From Pseudomonas veronii (GTDB taxonomy: Bacteria; Pseudomonadota; Gammaproteobacteria; Pseudomonadales; Pseudomonadaceae): a stretch of 64,000 bases of DNA. Every line of letters starts with the position of its first letter. The stretch's first letter is position 1. Where the stretch lies: positions 1 through 64,000 of the forward strand of contig NZ_JYLL01000015.1 in the NCBI RefSeq assembly GCF_001439695.1, read 5' to 3'. The position numbers were made by a program, and so were the translations under genes. This document shows, piece by piece, positions 7,628-16,635 of the stretch. The notes below the pieces were generated by a model that saw nothing but the letters and a program-made list of their open reading frames with translations, did not search any database and was not told the origin of the DNA.

Positions 7628-7672
7628 AGCCCCTGAGGGCAGGAAGGCTTCGCCTTCCCGTCCTCAGGGGCT
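7628..7672. other. Long stem-loop downstream of the integrase
   Basis: Arms AGCCCCTGAGG/CCTCAGGGGCT enclose a second stem AGGAAGGC/CCTTCC closed by a TTCG loop. It could terminate integrase transcription, though there is no long T tract after it on the plus strand. Confidence 0.55.
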
Positions 7673-7962
7673 CACTTTAAAAACCGACGAACGGCCTATC
7701 ATCCATTCAAGGCCACGTTCTTCCACGCACGTCCAACGACTAAAAAGCCCACCGCACACCCAGTTGACCACCCTCCGAGCACGCGTTACACCTGAGCTGT
7801 ACAGCGCTGTCATCGACAGCATTGCCCAGGTAGCCAGGGACCTTTAAGGCTACGCCCTACAGTGGTGGTCCCAGCCCATGCGCGCTCGCTTCCAATTAGG
7901 CGCGCAGTCACGCCCAACGTGATCGAAGCCGACTTATCCACAGTGCAAATGCGGCAGCCCAC

Positions 7963-7993
7963 GCCCGTCTCTTTCTCCAGGAAAGAGACGGGC
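7963..7993. repeat. Perfect 13-bp inverted repeat
   Basis: GCCCGTCTCTTTC (7963-7975) and its exact complement GAAAGAGACGGGC (7981-7993) around a 5-base loop. No T tract follows, so it is not a standard terminator. Possible protein or RNA structure site. Confidence 0.6.
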
Positions 7994-8412
7994 GCCGAAA
8001 TCACTGCCGCAGCCCTTGCCGGGCAACACATTGCAGCGTTTGTCCCTGTGACAATCGGCGTGACAAACCCCGATGTCACCCGCAGCAGCAATGCAGATGA
8101 TGGTGCCGCATCCTACGGAATGGACTGCACCTGACTGACAGTCAGGCATGCCCCGGTCATCGCATCACTGCCTGCAACAGACTCAGGATCTCGCGGCGCT
8201 GGTCTCGTCAGCCAACGCAGCCTCCACCCGCCCACCGCTATTGGTGCTCAGGAGGCCAGATCATGAGATGCCCAAGCTCCCGGTCGTAAAGAGCCGCCCG
8301 TCCCGCGTAAGTGGACAACCCTCACAGGCTGCAGGGGCCTTGATCCCTGATAACACTCAACAACCGTGGCGGGGAGAGTGAGGGAGAAATTCGAAACACC
8401 AGGAGAATGACG

Positions 8413-9780
8413 ATGCAATTGTGCGAAGTGTTCGACCTGCCACGGCCGCTGCTGGAATACCGGCCCGAGCCGCTGGCATATCCGGTCGAAGCGTTGGGAC
8501 AGATATTGGGGCCAGCCGTCGAACGCATGGCCGAGGTGATCGGCGTGCCCTGCGCCATGGCTGCGCAATCGGTGTTGGCCACTGCCGCCCTGGTGACCCA
8601 GTCGCACGCCAATGTGCAGCTCGATGGCCGTGTTTATCCGTTGTCCCTCTACATGCTGACGGTGGCATCGTCAGGTGATCGTAAAAGCGCAGTGGATCAT
8701 CTGGCGCTAGCATCTGCACGTGAGTGGGAGCGGCGACAGTGGATGCTGTATTTGGAGCAACTGAAATCCAATCGCGCCGCCATTCGAGGAAAGCACGAAG
8801 CTCGTGAGTTATCCGAACCCGTCCCACCCAGATTGATCATCGCCGAACCCACGATTGAAGCCCTGATCAAAAACCTATGCCAGGGCTTGCCCAGCATGGG
8901 GTTATTCAACGATGAGGGCGGCCAGTTTTTGGGCAGCAGCACCATGAGCAAAGAGAACCAACTCAAGGCCATCACCACCCTGTCAGCGCTCTGGGATGGC
9001 AGCCCCATCGACCGGGCGCGCTCCATGCCGGGCGAAAGCCTGCGAGCTTATGATCGTCGCCTCAGTCTGCATCTGATGCTGCAACCTTACCTGGCCAACC
9101 AGCTACTCACAGACCGGATGATCAATGGCCAAGGCATCCTTGGCCGTTGCCTGATCAGTTGGCCCGAACGCCTGGTGGGGCGGCGCTTGTACAAGGCAGT
9201 CGACCTCACGCGAGATGCCAGGATCCAGCGCTACCAAGCGCGCATTACCGCTCTGCTGGATAAGCCGCTGTCGCTACACAACGACGGCTCACTTAACCCT
9301 GACAGGCTGGAACTGACACCCAGCGCTCGCACTGCCTGGATCGATATTCACGACACCATCGAATGCCAATCTGGTGAGTTTGGCGAGCTGGCCGGCATTC
9401 AATCTGTCGCCGGGAAAGCAGCCGCCAATGTACTGCGTATCGCCGGGGTATTGGCGGTGATTGAAGACGCGCACGTAGTGGACGAACCCCATATCCAGCG
9501 CGCCTCGACGCTGATGGATTACTACCTGGCCGAAATCCAGCGCCTGACGGAGCAAGAGCCCATCAACACGTTACGCGAGGAGGCGGATCGACTGCTGCGC
9601 TGGCTGACGCAAAAAGGCTGGACCCAATTTACCGTCCGCGACCTCAATCGCAACGGCCCCCGCTTTGCCCGCAAAAGCAGTCATCACACCATTACGCTGC
9701 TGGTCGAATTGATCTCACATCGCTGGCTGGACTCTTCTGACGGAAAGACCTTCGAGGTGCGCCATGTTCCGCCTCAATGA
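8413..9780 (+). CDS. DUF3987-family protein of mobile elements (helicase/primase-like)
   Basis: A 455-residue protein matching DUF3987 (YfjI-type). A P-loop-like segment SSGDRKSAVD lies near residue 90, followed by a conserved EPTIEAL and FNDEGGQFLG region, and a C-terminal helical domain with LRIAGVLAVIEDA. Family members sit in integrated elements and are thought to act in element DNA replication or mobilisation; the exact activity is not established. ATG 8413 is chosen because AGGAG lies 8 bases upstream, whereas ATG 8407 is too close. The 3' end overlaps the next frame by 17 bp, pointing to one operon of four genes. Confidence 0.8.
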   Translation: MQLCEVFDLPRPLLEYRPEPLAYPVEALGQILGPAVERMAEVIGVPCAMAAQSVLATAALVTQSHANVQLDGRVYPLSLYMLTVASSGDRKSAVDHLALASAREWERRQWMLYLEQLKSNRAAIRGKHEARELSEPVPPRLIIAEPTIEALIKNLCQGLPSMGLFNDEGGQFLGSSTMSKENQLKAITTLSALWDGSPIDRARSMPGESLRAYDRRLSLHLMLQPYLANQLLTDRMINGQGILGRCLISWPERLVGRRLYKAVDLTRDARIQRYQARITALLDKPLSLHNDGSLNPDRLELTPSARTAWIDIHDTIECQSGEFGELAGIQSVAGKAAANVLRIAGVLAVIEDAHVVDEPHIQRASTLMDYYLAEIQRLTEQEPINTLREEADRLLRWLTQKGWTQFTVRDLNRNGPRFARKSSHHTITLLVELISHRWLDSSDGKTFEVRHVPPQ

Positions 9781-10123
9781 CGCGGTGCGCCGTTACCAGG
9801 CGCAGCATCAGACACGACCTGCATTGCGGAGTGTCGCCACTTCCGTCGCCGCCTTGTCGCCATGCTTCAGAGCAGCAACTACAAGGGCTGTCGCCACTGT
9901 CGCCGTTGTCGCCACACCCGCCTTAGGGCCTGTCAACATCGGCCAACTGATCCACCAACTGCGCGAAGAGGGAGCAATGCTGCGGCATCAGCAAAACGCC
10001 CTGATTATTCGTCCCGCACATTGGCAACAAGTGAACAAGATCAGCGCCCACTGGAAAGCGGTGCTGCGCTTTCTGCAAGACAATGAAAACGGTGAAGCCG
10101 ATGGCATTGGTCGGCCGACGTGA
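9764..10123 (+). CDS. Small protein linking DUF3987 and recombinase genes, unknown
   Basis: A 119-residue frame with ATG 9764 and GGTG upstream, overlapping both the DUF3987 gene and the following recombinase gene. The middle (about residues 24-52) is Ala/Val/Thr-rich because it is encoded by TGTCGCC repeats. The C-terminal part (INIGQLIHQLREEG onward) looks like a folded helical domain. I recognise no family. Overlaps on both sides support translation. The repeats may serve at the DNA level as well. Confidence 0.6.
   Translation: MFRLNDAVRRYQAQHQTRPALRSVATSVAALSPCFRAATTRAVATVAVVATPALGPVNIGQLIHQLREEGAMLRHQQNALIIRPAHWQQVNKISAHWKAVLRFLQDNENGEADGIGRPT
9832..9913. repeat. TGTCGCC repeats (cluster 2, inverted relative to cluster 1)
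   Basis: TGTCGCC occurs at 9832, 9855, 9889, 9898 and 9907, the last three with exact 9-bp spacing. This is the reverse complement of the GGCGACA unit at 7519-7588. It lies inside the small overlapping gene. Confidence 0.6.
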
Positions 10124-11081
10124 CGGGCGCAACTTTGGCTACGGCCGTCAGCTCAGCTATGCCGGCCCACAAGCGCTGAAAGATATGTTTGCCGGCGGCC
10201 ACTTCGCTACGGTCAAAGCACACAGTGATCGCTGGCAGGCTTTCGTGAAGTGGTGTCGGTCAGCGGACGGCCCCGGTTACAACGACGCCCGCCAGATAGA
10301 TCGCAGTACCTTGCACAGCTACGCCACACACCTGCGTCAGCAAATCCAACAAGGTGAAATCTGCATCGCCACCGCGCAGAACCGCCTGAGTAGCGTAAAC
10401 CGTACCCTCGCAGCACTACGCGGCGACCAGTACGTGAAAATCGCCAGCCCGAGCAAGGCACTCGGCATGCAGCGATCAAGCGTACGCACCCGCGCACCGA
10501 ATGGCCAAGATCACCAACAACTGAGTCGAGTGATTGAAGCGCTTCGCGAACAGCAACACTACCGCGTCGCTGCGATTGTCTGCTTGGCCCGAGCAACCGG
10601 GATGCGTCTACGTGAAGCAATTTTGGCTGATCTGCCACGCCTACAACGTGAAGCGAAGCGATTCGGTCGCATCAATATTCAGGACGGAACCAAAGGTGGC
10701 CGGGCCGGAGCTTCGGCGCCACGATGGATCGCCGCCAATGAAAAAGTGAACGCAGCGTTGCAGATCGCGTGTGACGCCTCACCGATCAGCAGCCGCAACT
10801 TGCTGGTGCAAGATGAAAGCTACGCGAACTTCCTGCAACAGACGGTGCGGCCCGCTCGAGAATTACTACAGAAACAAGGGCTGAAAGGGTTTCATGAGTT
10901 GCGCGCCGCCTATGCCTGCGAGCGTTACGAGCAACTCACGGGGCACGCTGCACCGATTAATGGTGGCCACTGCTATCGCATTGACCGCAACCTAGATCAG
11001 CAGGCGCGGCAACAGATCAGCATTGAGCTCGGGCATAACCGAATTGATGTGGTTTCGGCCTACATTGGAGGCGTAACTTGA
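10083..11081 (+). CDS. Integrase_1-type tyrosine recombinase
   Basis: A 332-residue (or 326 from ATG 10101) recombinase. An N-terminal core-binding domain (about residues 35-125) is followed by a catalytic domain with Arg in ATGMRLREA, His/Arg in FHELRAAYACE, and LGHNRIDVVSAYIGG containing the second His and the nucleophile Tyr. The family is found inside integrative elements in addition to a boundary integrase and may process element ends or internal sites. No strong ribosome site precedes ATG 10083; coupling to the upstream frame is likely. It overlaps the next gene in a TTGA. Confidence 0.83.
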   Translation: MKTVKPMALVGRRDGRNFGYGRQLSYAGPQALKDMFAGGHFATVKAHSDRWQAFVKWCRSADGPGYNDARQIDRSTLHSYATHLRQQIQQGEICIATAQNRLSSVNRTLAALRGDQYVKIASPSKALGMQRSSVRTRAPNGQDHQQLSRVIEALREQQHYRVAAIVCLARATGMRLREAILADLPRLQREAKRFGRINIQDGTKGGRAGASAPRWIAANEKVNAALQIACDASPISSRNLLVQDESYANFLQQTVRPARELLQKQGLKGFHELRAAYACERYEQLTGHAAPINGGHCYRIDRNLDQQARQQISIELGHNRIDVVSAYIGGVT

Positions 11082-11350
11082 AAAAGCCCTTCGATATGGA
11101 GCTGTTTCTGAGCGGCACACTGACCGGTTCGACAATCACGAAACGAAGACATCTGCGGCAAGCCAAAGTTATGCAAGCGGCCATCCAACTTCGATGGCAA
11201 CGCGATAACCCATGGACCTGGCAGATCAAACATATGAACTGGTTTCTTACCCAACACCTCAAAGATCACGCAGACGCAACGCGATATTATTATCAGCTAA
11301 CTGCGCTTTTGATCTGGAAACGACTAGAACGTGGAACCTTTATAGTCTAA
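11078..11350 (+). CDS. Small conserved partner of the recombinase, TTG start
   Basis: A 90-residue basic protein containing RHLRQAKVMQAAI, then a Trp-rich segment (RDNPWTWQIKHMNWFL) and a helical tail. Translation starts at TTG 11078, which forms TTGA with the recombinase stop and has GGAGG at 7 bases. Last gene of the four-gene operon. I associate this small protein with Integrase_1 loci but know no function; size and charge would fit a DNA-binding accessory factor. Confidence 0.68.
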   Translation: MKKPFDMELFLSGTLTGSTITKRRHLRQAKVMQAAIQLRWQRDNPWTWQIKHMNWFLTQHLKDHADATRYYYQLTALLIWKRLERGTFIV

Positions 11351-11363
11351 CGCTCAAATGTTT

Positions 11364-12275
11364 TTACTCCGTCGTCGCATCGTAAGAAAAGTACCCATGC
11401 TCTTTATCAAATTTCAAACCTTGGGCGACTTCAAAACTGCCATGAAGGTAATGTTTACCATCCCCCCCAAGCTCAAGATGGCATCCAAGACGCTCGACCA
11501 TTGGACTGATGCCTGAGTGGTCATCTAGCCACTCGTTATAGCCTGCAATCGATGGTCCTCCAACGTTAATTACAAACTCGATGCCATAGAAAAGAAACGC
11601 AAAAAGCGTCTCCTTACGCTTATTCATAAAAAGTCCACAGCCAAATCCAGCGTGAACCCACTCATCGGTTGTTGGATGTCTCATCAGAGTGTCATGTGGA
11701 AAAACACGTCGCTGTGAGTAGGGCCATGCCTTAAAGTTGTCACCATATCGAGCATATTTTCGCACGTTTTCAAGAAATGGCTCACGGCTCAGATGGGAGG
11801 TTCCCCGCGGGCTTTTACAAAATAACTCTGCAAAGGTTTCGTAAGCCATTTTGCAAAGAAACCTCGACATCTCTCTCTGCGGCGGATTGTCCTCAATTGT
11901 AAATATCAATGGCTGCTCAAAGCCGCCAGCCATTACGTTATGAAGATCACGACGGTTGCGCTCGTTTTCCGAGTCAAACTGAAGGTCGCCACTTGGTAAA
12001 CGGCGCATATTAACAGCGATATCCGTTCCAGCAATATGGCCGAGCAAAGATGGGAATGTCCCCTTTTTATTAGGAACCTGCTGCCATGCTCGAATATTTC
12101 TCATCCATGAATGGGTCAACACTGGCTGCTCGACTTTCCGAGCAAAGTAGTTATTACACTTATCACAGACTACACCGCGCGGAAGCACACGCCTTTTGCT
12201 GCCTATTGACTCCGGCATGATGTGCTCAACGCTACGAGATTTTGTAGAGTCGCATTCGCAAAAGATACATAGCAT
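11364..12275 (-). CDS. HNH-type endonuclease domain protein
   Basis: A 303-residue protein. The N-terminus has a zinc-bound HNH (HNH_5-like) domain: CIFCE at residues 3-7, EHIMPES at ~17-23, CDKCNN at ~37-42. The remaining ~250 residues have no known domain but contain repeated Trp/Phe-rich strands. It is transcribed in the same direction as the type I restriction operon and lies 188 bp after hsdR, so it probably has its own promoter. HNH proteins of this size in islands are often standalone restriction or defence nucleases. The biological target is unknown. Confidence 0.7.
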   Translation of the reverse strand: MLCIFCECDSTKSRSVEHIMPESIGSKRRVLPRGVVCDKCNNYFARKVEQPVLTHSWMRNIRAWQQVPNKKGTFPSLLGHIAGTDIAVNMRRLPSGDLQFDSENERNRRDLHNVMAGGFEQPLIFTIEDNPPQREMSRFLCKMAYETFAELFCKSPRGTSHLSREPFLENVRKYARYGDNFKAWPYSQRRVFPHDTLMRHPTTDEWVHAGFGCGLFMNKRKETLFAFLFYGIEFVINVGGPSIAGYNEWLDDHSGISPMVERLGCHLELGGDGKHYLHGSFEVAQGLKFDKEHGYFSYDATTE

Positions 12276-12463
12276 AGGCTGTTATAATCCATTCTTATCT
12301 GGTGCAAGCACTATATAGCGTGCAGAGTGCGCTTTGTAAAAGTTAGGCAAGTTATACATACAGACAGGTTTTTATCATCATTTTCGGCTCGGCAGTCGCA
12401 GGCCATCGTCACCGAAGGCGATATTTTTTGGGCCGAAACGAGAGCTACGTTAAATGCTTGTTC

Positions 12464-15400
12464 TTATAACCACCCCTCACACAACTTTGATGCCTGGTCG
12501 AGTATCATTTGCGCTGCATCCTCTGCCTTATCCGGTGGATACTTGTATTTACGCAAAATCCGTCGCACCAGAATCCGCAGCTTAGCCCTCACGCTTTCAC
12601 GGCTACTCCAGTCGACACTGACATTGGCCCGCAGACTAGCAGTGAGCTCATGGGCAATTTTCGCCAGGATTTCATCACCCAACTCCCGCACAGAGGCTTC
12701 GTTAGTCGCCAAAGCGTCGTAAAACGCTAACTCGTCATCGTTCAGCCCAAGCACGTCACCACGCTTGTTGGCCTGGGCGAACTTTTTGGCCATTTCAATC
12801 AGCTCTTCAATGACCTGCGCCGTTTCGATGGAGCGGTTCTGGTAGCGCTTGATGACGTTGCCCAGCAGCTCAGAAAACTTCTTCTCTTGAGTCAGATTAG
12901 AGCTGTAACGGCTTTTTATTTCGCCTTCGAGCAGTCGCTCCAGAAGCTCCACTGCCAGGTTTCTTTCTGGAAGGTTGCGCACTTCCGCGAGAAACGCGTC
13001 ATCAAGCAAGCCGATGTTAGGTTTTTCCAGGCCTACCGCCTCGAAAATATCCACAACATCACCAGAGACCACTGCATTGCCGATGATCTGTCGAATAGCT
13101 AACTCGCGCTCTTCGTCGGTTTTTTTCTGCTGACTGACTTCGCGTTTAATCAGAATGACTTTAATAGCCTGAAAGAACGCCACCTCTTCGCGAACAGCTT
13201 TGGCCTCATCCAGCGTGCAGCACAAAGTAAATGCCTTACCCATGGCCAACGCGTTATCGGCAAACCGCTTTTTGCCATCCTCCATTCCTAGAATATGGTT
13301 AGCTGCGCCGGCCAGTAGTTTGTGTCCACCCGTGAGGAAGTCACCGTAATCGAAGCCATGTAGTAGGCTGCGTAGAACGTCGAGCTTCTCCTCTAATACT
13401 GAATAGGCCTCGTAAGCATCCACCGTCGGCCGGCCTTTACCTTTGCTGCCGGTGTACTCCTTCAGCGCGGCCTTCAGTTCGTTGGCAATGCCGATGTAGT
13501 CCACCACCAGACCACCCTGCTTGTCCTTGAAGACACGGTTAACCCGGGCAATGGCTTGCATCAGGTTGTGGCCCTTCATAGGTTTGTCCACGTACAAGGT
13601 ATGGACGCACGGTGCGTCAAACCCGGTCAGCCACATATCGCGGACAATCACGAGTTTGAGGGGATCCAGTGGATCTTTGAAACGCTTCTCCAAGCGCTTT
13701 TTGACCTGCCCAGAATAGATATGCGGTCGCAGCAAGGCCTTATCCGATGCGCTGCCCGTCATCACGATCTTGATTGCACCTTTCTCCGGATCCTCGTCGT
13801 GCCACTCCGGACGCCGAGCGATGATCTCGTTGTACAGGTGCACACAGATCTCGCGACTCATGGCGACCACCATGGCTTTGCCGGGCATCTGCTCCATACT
13901 GGCCAGACCCAGATTACGGGCCTCAAAGTGTGTGATCAGATCCGACGCAATGCTCCGAATCCGTGGTTCTGCCCCGACGACCTTTTCCAACGCGGCCCAA
14001 CGGCTTTTCAGTCGCGACTGCTGATCGTCTTCTTCATCTTCTGCCAACTCATCGACCTGATCGTCGATCGTAGGTAGCTCACTCTCTTTCAGCGAAAGTT
14101 TGGCCAAGCGCGATTCATAATAGATGGCGACGGTCGCCCCATCTTCAGTCGCCTGCTGCATGTCATAGACGTGAATGTACTCACCAAAAACCGAGCGCGT
14201 GTCTCGATCCTCACCGGATACGGGGGTGCCAGTAAAAGCTACGAATGTCGCGTTCGGCAGTGCATTGCGCAGGTGATGAGCAAAACCAACCTGATAACGC
14301 GCTTTGCTCTCAGCAACCTGAAGCCCCGTAGGTACTTTCAGCTCAGCGTTAAAACCATATTGAGTGCGATGAGCTTCATCAGCGATAACAACAATATTTG
14401 GCCGCAAGGACAATACCGGGAAGCTGTCTTCATCGACTCCAGGCATAAACTTCTGGATGGTCGCGAACACAATACCGCCACTAGGACGGTTGGCCAGTTT
14501 CGCACGCAAGTCCCCACGTGACTCCACCTGGACGGGTTGCTCACGCAGCAAATCCTGGGACAACGAGAACACCCCGAATAACTGACCATCCAAATCGTTG
14601 CGGTCAGTGATCACCACAATGGTTGGGTTTTCCATCGCCGCTTCCTGCATCACCCGAGCCGCAAAACACGTCATGGTGATGCTTTTGCCCGAACCTTGCG
14701 TATGCCAGACCACCCCGCCCTTATGACTACCGCCGGGGCGCGATGCCGTCACTACCTGCTGAATGGCAGCGCGAACAGCGTGGAATTGGTGATAACCGGC
14801 AATTTTCTTTACCAGACGGCCGTCGTCTTCGAACAACACGAAGTAACGCAAGTAGTCGAGCAACATCTCTGGTACCAGAGCACCGCGTACCAATGTCTCC
14901 AGCTCGTTGAATTGCCCCAATGGGTCGAGATCCTGGCCGTCGATGGTCCGCCAGTTCATGAAGCGCTCAAGATCAGCCGACAACGACCCCATACGGGCCT
15001 CACTACCGTCGGAAATCACCAGGACTTCGTTGTATTGGAACAGGTCCGGAATCTGCTCTTTATAGGTCTGGATTTGATCAAAGGCTTTACCCAGATCAGC
15101 CTTCACATCTGCAGGATTTTTCAGTTCGAGCAACACCAACGGCAGCCCGTTAACAAACAAGATGATGTCCGGACGCCGAGTGTGTTTCGGCCCCTGGATA
15201 CTGAACTGATTGACCGCCACCCAGTCATTGGCGTTCACATCAGCCCAATCGATCAGGCGAACGAAGTCGCCTCTTGTTTCACCGTCTTTTTGATACTGCA
15301 CGGGTACGCCGCCAACCAGCAGGCGATGGAACAAGCGGTTAGCCGACAACTGCACCGGCAGCCCCAACTCTAGCACCTGCTTTAACGCATCTTCACGCGC

Positions 15401-15586
15401 AGCTACTGGAACCTTTGGATTAAGCCTCGCCATGACATTGCGCAGGCGCTCAGCCAGCACCACCTGGCGATAGCTTTCACGCTCGGGTTGCTCACCATCA
15501 TGAGCGATATTCGGCCCATACAAATGGGCGTACCCCACCTCTGCCAGCCAGCCGAGGGTCTCCTGCTCCAATTGGTCTTCGGTCAT
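12464..15586 (-). CDS. hsdR: Type I restriction enzyme, R (motor/nuclease) subunit
   Basis: A 1040-residue HsdR. The N-terminal PD-(E)xK nuclease has RPD (~138-140) and ELK (154-156). The SF2 helicase motor has QGSGKS (297-302), DEAH (403-406) and a downstream TGTP motif. The C-terminal domain is helical and binds the methylase core. It cleaves DNA after translocation when recognition sites lack methylation. It is the last gene of a five-gene operon; its ATG overlaps the stop of the DUF1016 gene by 4 bp. Full length, with no visible lesion. Confidence 0.95.
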   Translation of the reverse strand: MTEDQLEQETLGWLAEVGYAHLYGPNIAHDGEQPERESYRQVVLAERLRNVMARLNPKVPVAAREDALKQVLELGLPVQLSANRLFHRLLVGGVPVQYQKDGETRGDFVRLIDWADVNANDWVAVNQFSIQGPKHTRRPDIILFVNGLPLVLLELKNPADVKADLGKAFDQIQTYKEQIPDLFQYNEVLVISDGSEARMGSLSADLERFMNWRTIDGQDLDPLGQFNELETLVRGALVPEMLLDYLRYFVLFEDDGRLVKKIAGYHQFHAVRAAIQQVVTASRPGGSHKGGVVWHTQGSGKSITMTCFAARVMQEAAMENPTIVVITDRNDLDGQLFGVFSLSQDLLREQPVQVESRGDLRAKLANRPSGGIVFATIQKFMPGVDEDSFPVLSLRPNIVVIADEAHRTQYGFNAELKVPTGLQVAESKARYQVGFAHHLRNALPNATFVAFTGTPVSGEDRDTRSVFGEYIHVYDMQQATEDGATVAIYYESRLAKLSLKESELPTIDDQVDELAEDEEDDQQSRLKSRWAALEKVVGAEPRIRSIASDLITHFEARNLGLASMEQMPGKAMVVAMSREICVHLYNEIIARRPEWHDEDPEKGAIKIVMTGSASDKALLRPHIYSGQVKKRLEKRFKDPLDPLKLVIVRDMWLTGFDAPCVHTLYVDKPMKGHNLMQAIARVNRVFKDKQGGLVVDYIGIANELKAALKEYTGSKGKGRPTVDAYEAYSVLEEKLDVLRSLLHGFDYGDFLTGGHKLLAGAANHILGMEDGKKRFADNALAMGKAFTLCCTLDEAKAVREEVAFFQAIKVILIKREVSQQKKTDEERELAIRQIIGNAVVSGDVVDIFEAVGLEKPNIGLLDDAFLAEVRNLPERNLAVELLERLLEGEIKSRYSSNLTQEKKFSELLGNVIKRYQNRSIETAQVIEELIEMAKKFAQANKRGDVLGLNDDELAFYDALATNEASVRELGDEILAKIAHELTASLRANVSVDWSSRESVRAKLRILVRRILRKYKYPPDKAEDAAQMILDQASKLCEGWL

Positions 15587-16635
15587 TCCAACTCACTTCC
15601 TGTGTTCAGATCACCGGCCAATTCGGCCTCAATCTCGGCAATGCTCGGCAGATTTCGGCCCAGGGTTTCGGGCAAGTCGCGCAGCAATTGATATTCGGCA
15701 ACGCCGATGGGTTTGTCGATGCCCGACAACGCATACTCGGCCACCAAGCGGTTTTGCTGTTTGCATAGCAATAGCCCGATGGTGGGTTTGTCATCTTCGG
15801 CCTTGATCTGCGCATCCACGGCCGCCAGATAAAAATTCAACTGGCCCGCGTGTTCGGGCTTGAACGCCGTCGCCTTGAGCTCCACTACCACGTAGCACTT
15901 GAGACGGGTGTGGTAGAACAGCAAATCGATGAAGAACTCATCACCGCCCACATCAAGGCGAAACTGGCGACCGACGAAGGCAAAACCCGCACCTAATTCC
16001 AACAGGAAACGAGTGATATGACGGATCAGTCCATCCTCAATATCACGTTCGTGGGCGTCGTCGCCCAAGCCGAGAAAGTCGAAGAGGTACGGATCTTTCA
16101 GGGTTTCGTGAGCCAACGCCGACTCCGCAGCCGGTAAACGTGCAACAAAGTTGGTGACTGCCGCGCCCTGACGTTGCTGCAAGCGGTTCTTGATATTCTG
16201 CTCCAGCGTGCTGCGTGACCACCCGAGCAAGACGGTTTGCTGCGCATACCACTCACGCTCGGCAGGGCTGGCCAGCTTGGTCAACAGCGTCACCACATGG
16301 AACCAGGGCAATTGGGCAGCAGGCTGCTGCCCAAATAGACCATTGGGGCAATGCTGAGCAAAAAACGCCATGTACTTGAGGTTACGGCTGGAAAAACCAC
16401 GGATATCGGGAAAGGCGTCGGAAAGATCGCGTGCCAGTCGCTCAATGACTTTTGCGCCCCAAGCGTTAACCTGCTGACGTTGCCTTATTTCCGCTCCGAT
16501 CCGGTGATACAACTGCACCAACTCAGCATTGACGGCCAGTGCGGCACGTTGCCGGGCTTGAGCAATATCGACTTTAAGCTGAGTCAGCCAGTCGGCGTAG
16601 CCCTCGGGCAATGCGGAAATCGTTTCTTTAGTCAC
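15583..16635 (-). CDS. DUF1016 (YhcG-type) PD-(D/E)xK nuclease
   Basis: A 350-residue protein with the N-terminal DUF1016 helical domain (YADWLTQLKVDIAQARQRAA; GFSSRNLKYM) and a C-terminal nuclease-like domain where FFIDLLFYHTRLKCYVVVELK gives the D...ExK pattern. Translation starts at GTG 16635, forming a GTGA overlap with the preceding gene. Such proteins are frequently inserted within type I restriction operons; whether they aid restriction or act independently is unknown. Full length for the family. Confidence 0.85.
   Translation of the reverse strand: MTKETISALPEGYADWLTQLKVDIAQARQRAALAVNAELVQLYHRIGAEIRQRQQVNAWGAKVIERLARDLSDAFPDIRGFSSRNLKYMAFFAQHCPNGLFGQQPAAQLPWFHVVTLLTKLASPAEREWYAQQTVLLGWSRSTLEQNIKNRLQQRQGAAVTNFVARLPAAESALAHETLKDPYLFDFLGLGDDAHERDIEDGLIRHITRFLLELGAGFAFVGRQFRLDVGGDEFFIDLLFYHTRLKCYVVVELKATAFKPEHAGQLNFYLAAVDAQIKAEDDKPTIGLLLCKQQNRLVAEYALSGIDKPIGVAEYQLLRDLPETLGRNLPSIAEIEAELAGDLNTGSELE

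Larger units (their letters stand above)
7507..8412. other. Non-coding stretch rich in repeats and hairpins
   Basis: About 900 bp between the integrase and the DUF3987 gene without a convincing gene. Short frames (for example 7862-8134 plus, 7810-8091 minus) lack domains and ribosome sites. It holds GGCGACA direct repeats (7519-7588), a large stem-loop (7628-7672) and a perfect 13-bp inverted repeat (7963-7993). The arrangement would suit a regulatory or replication region of the element. Confidence 0.45.

Noticed and set aside
7810..8134. Overlapping 90-codon frames on both strands
   Set aside because: Both read through the same perfect inverted repeat, and neither has a domain or ribosome site.
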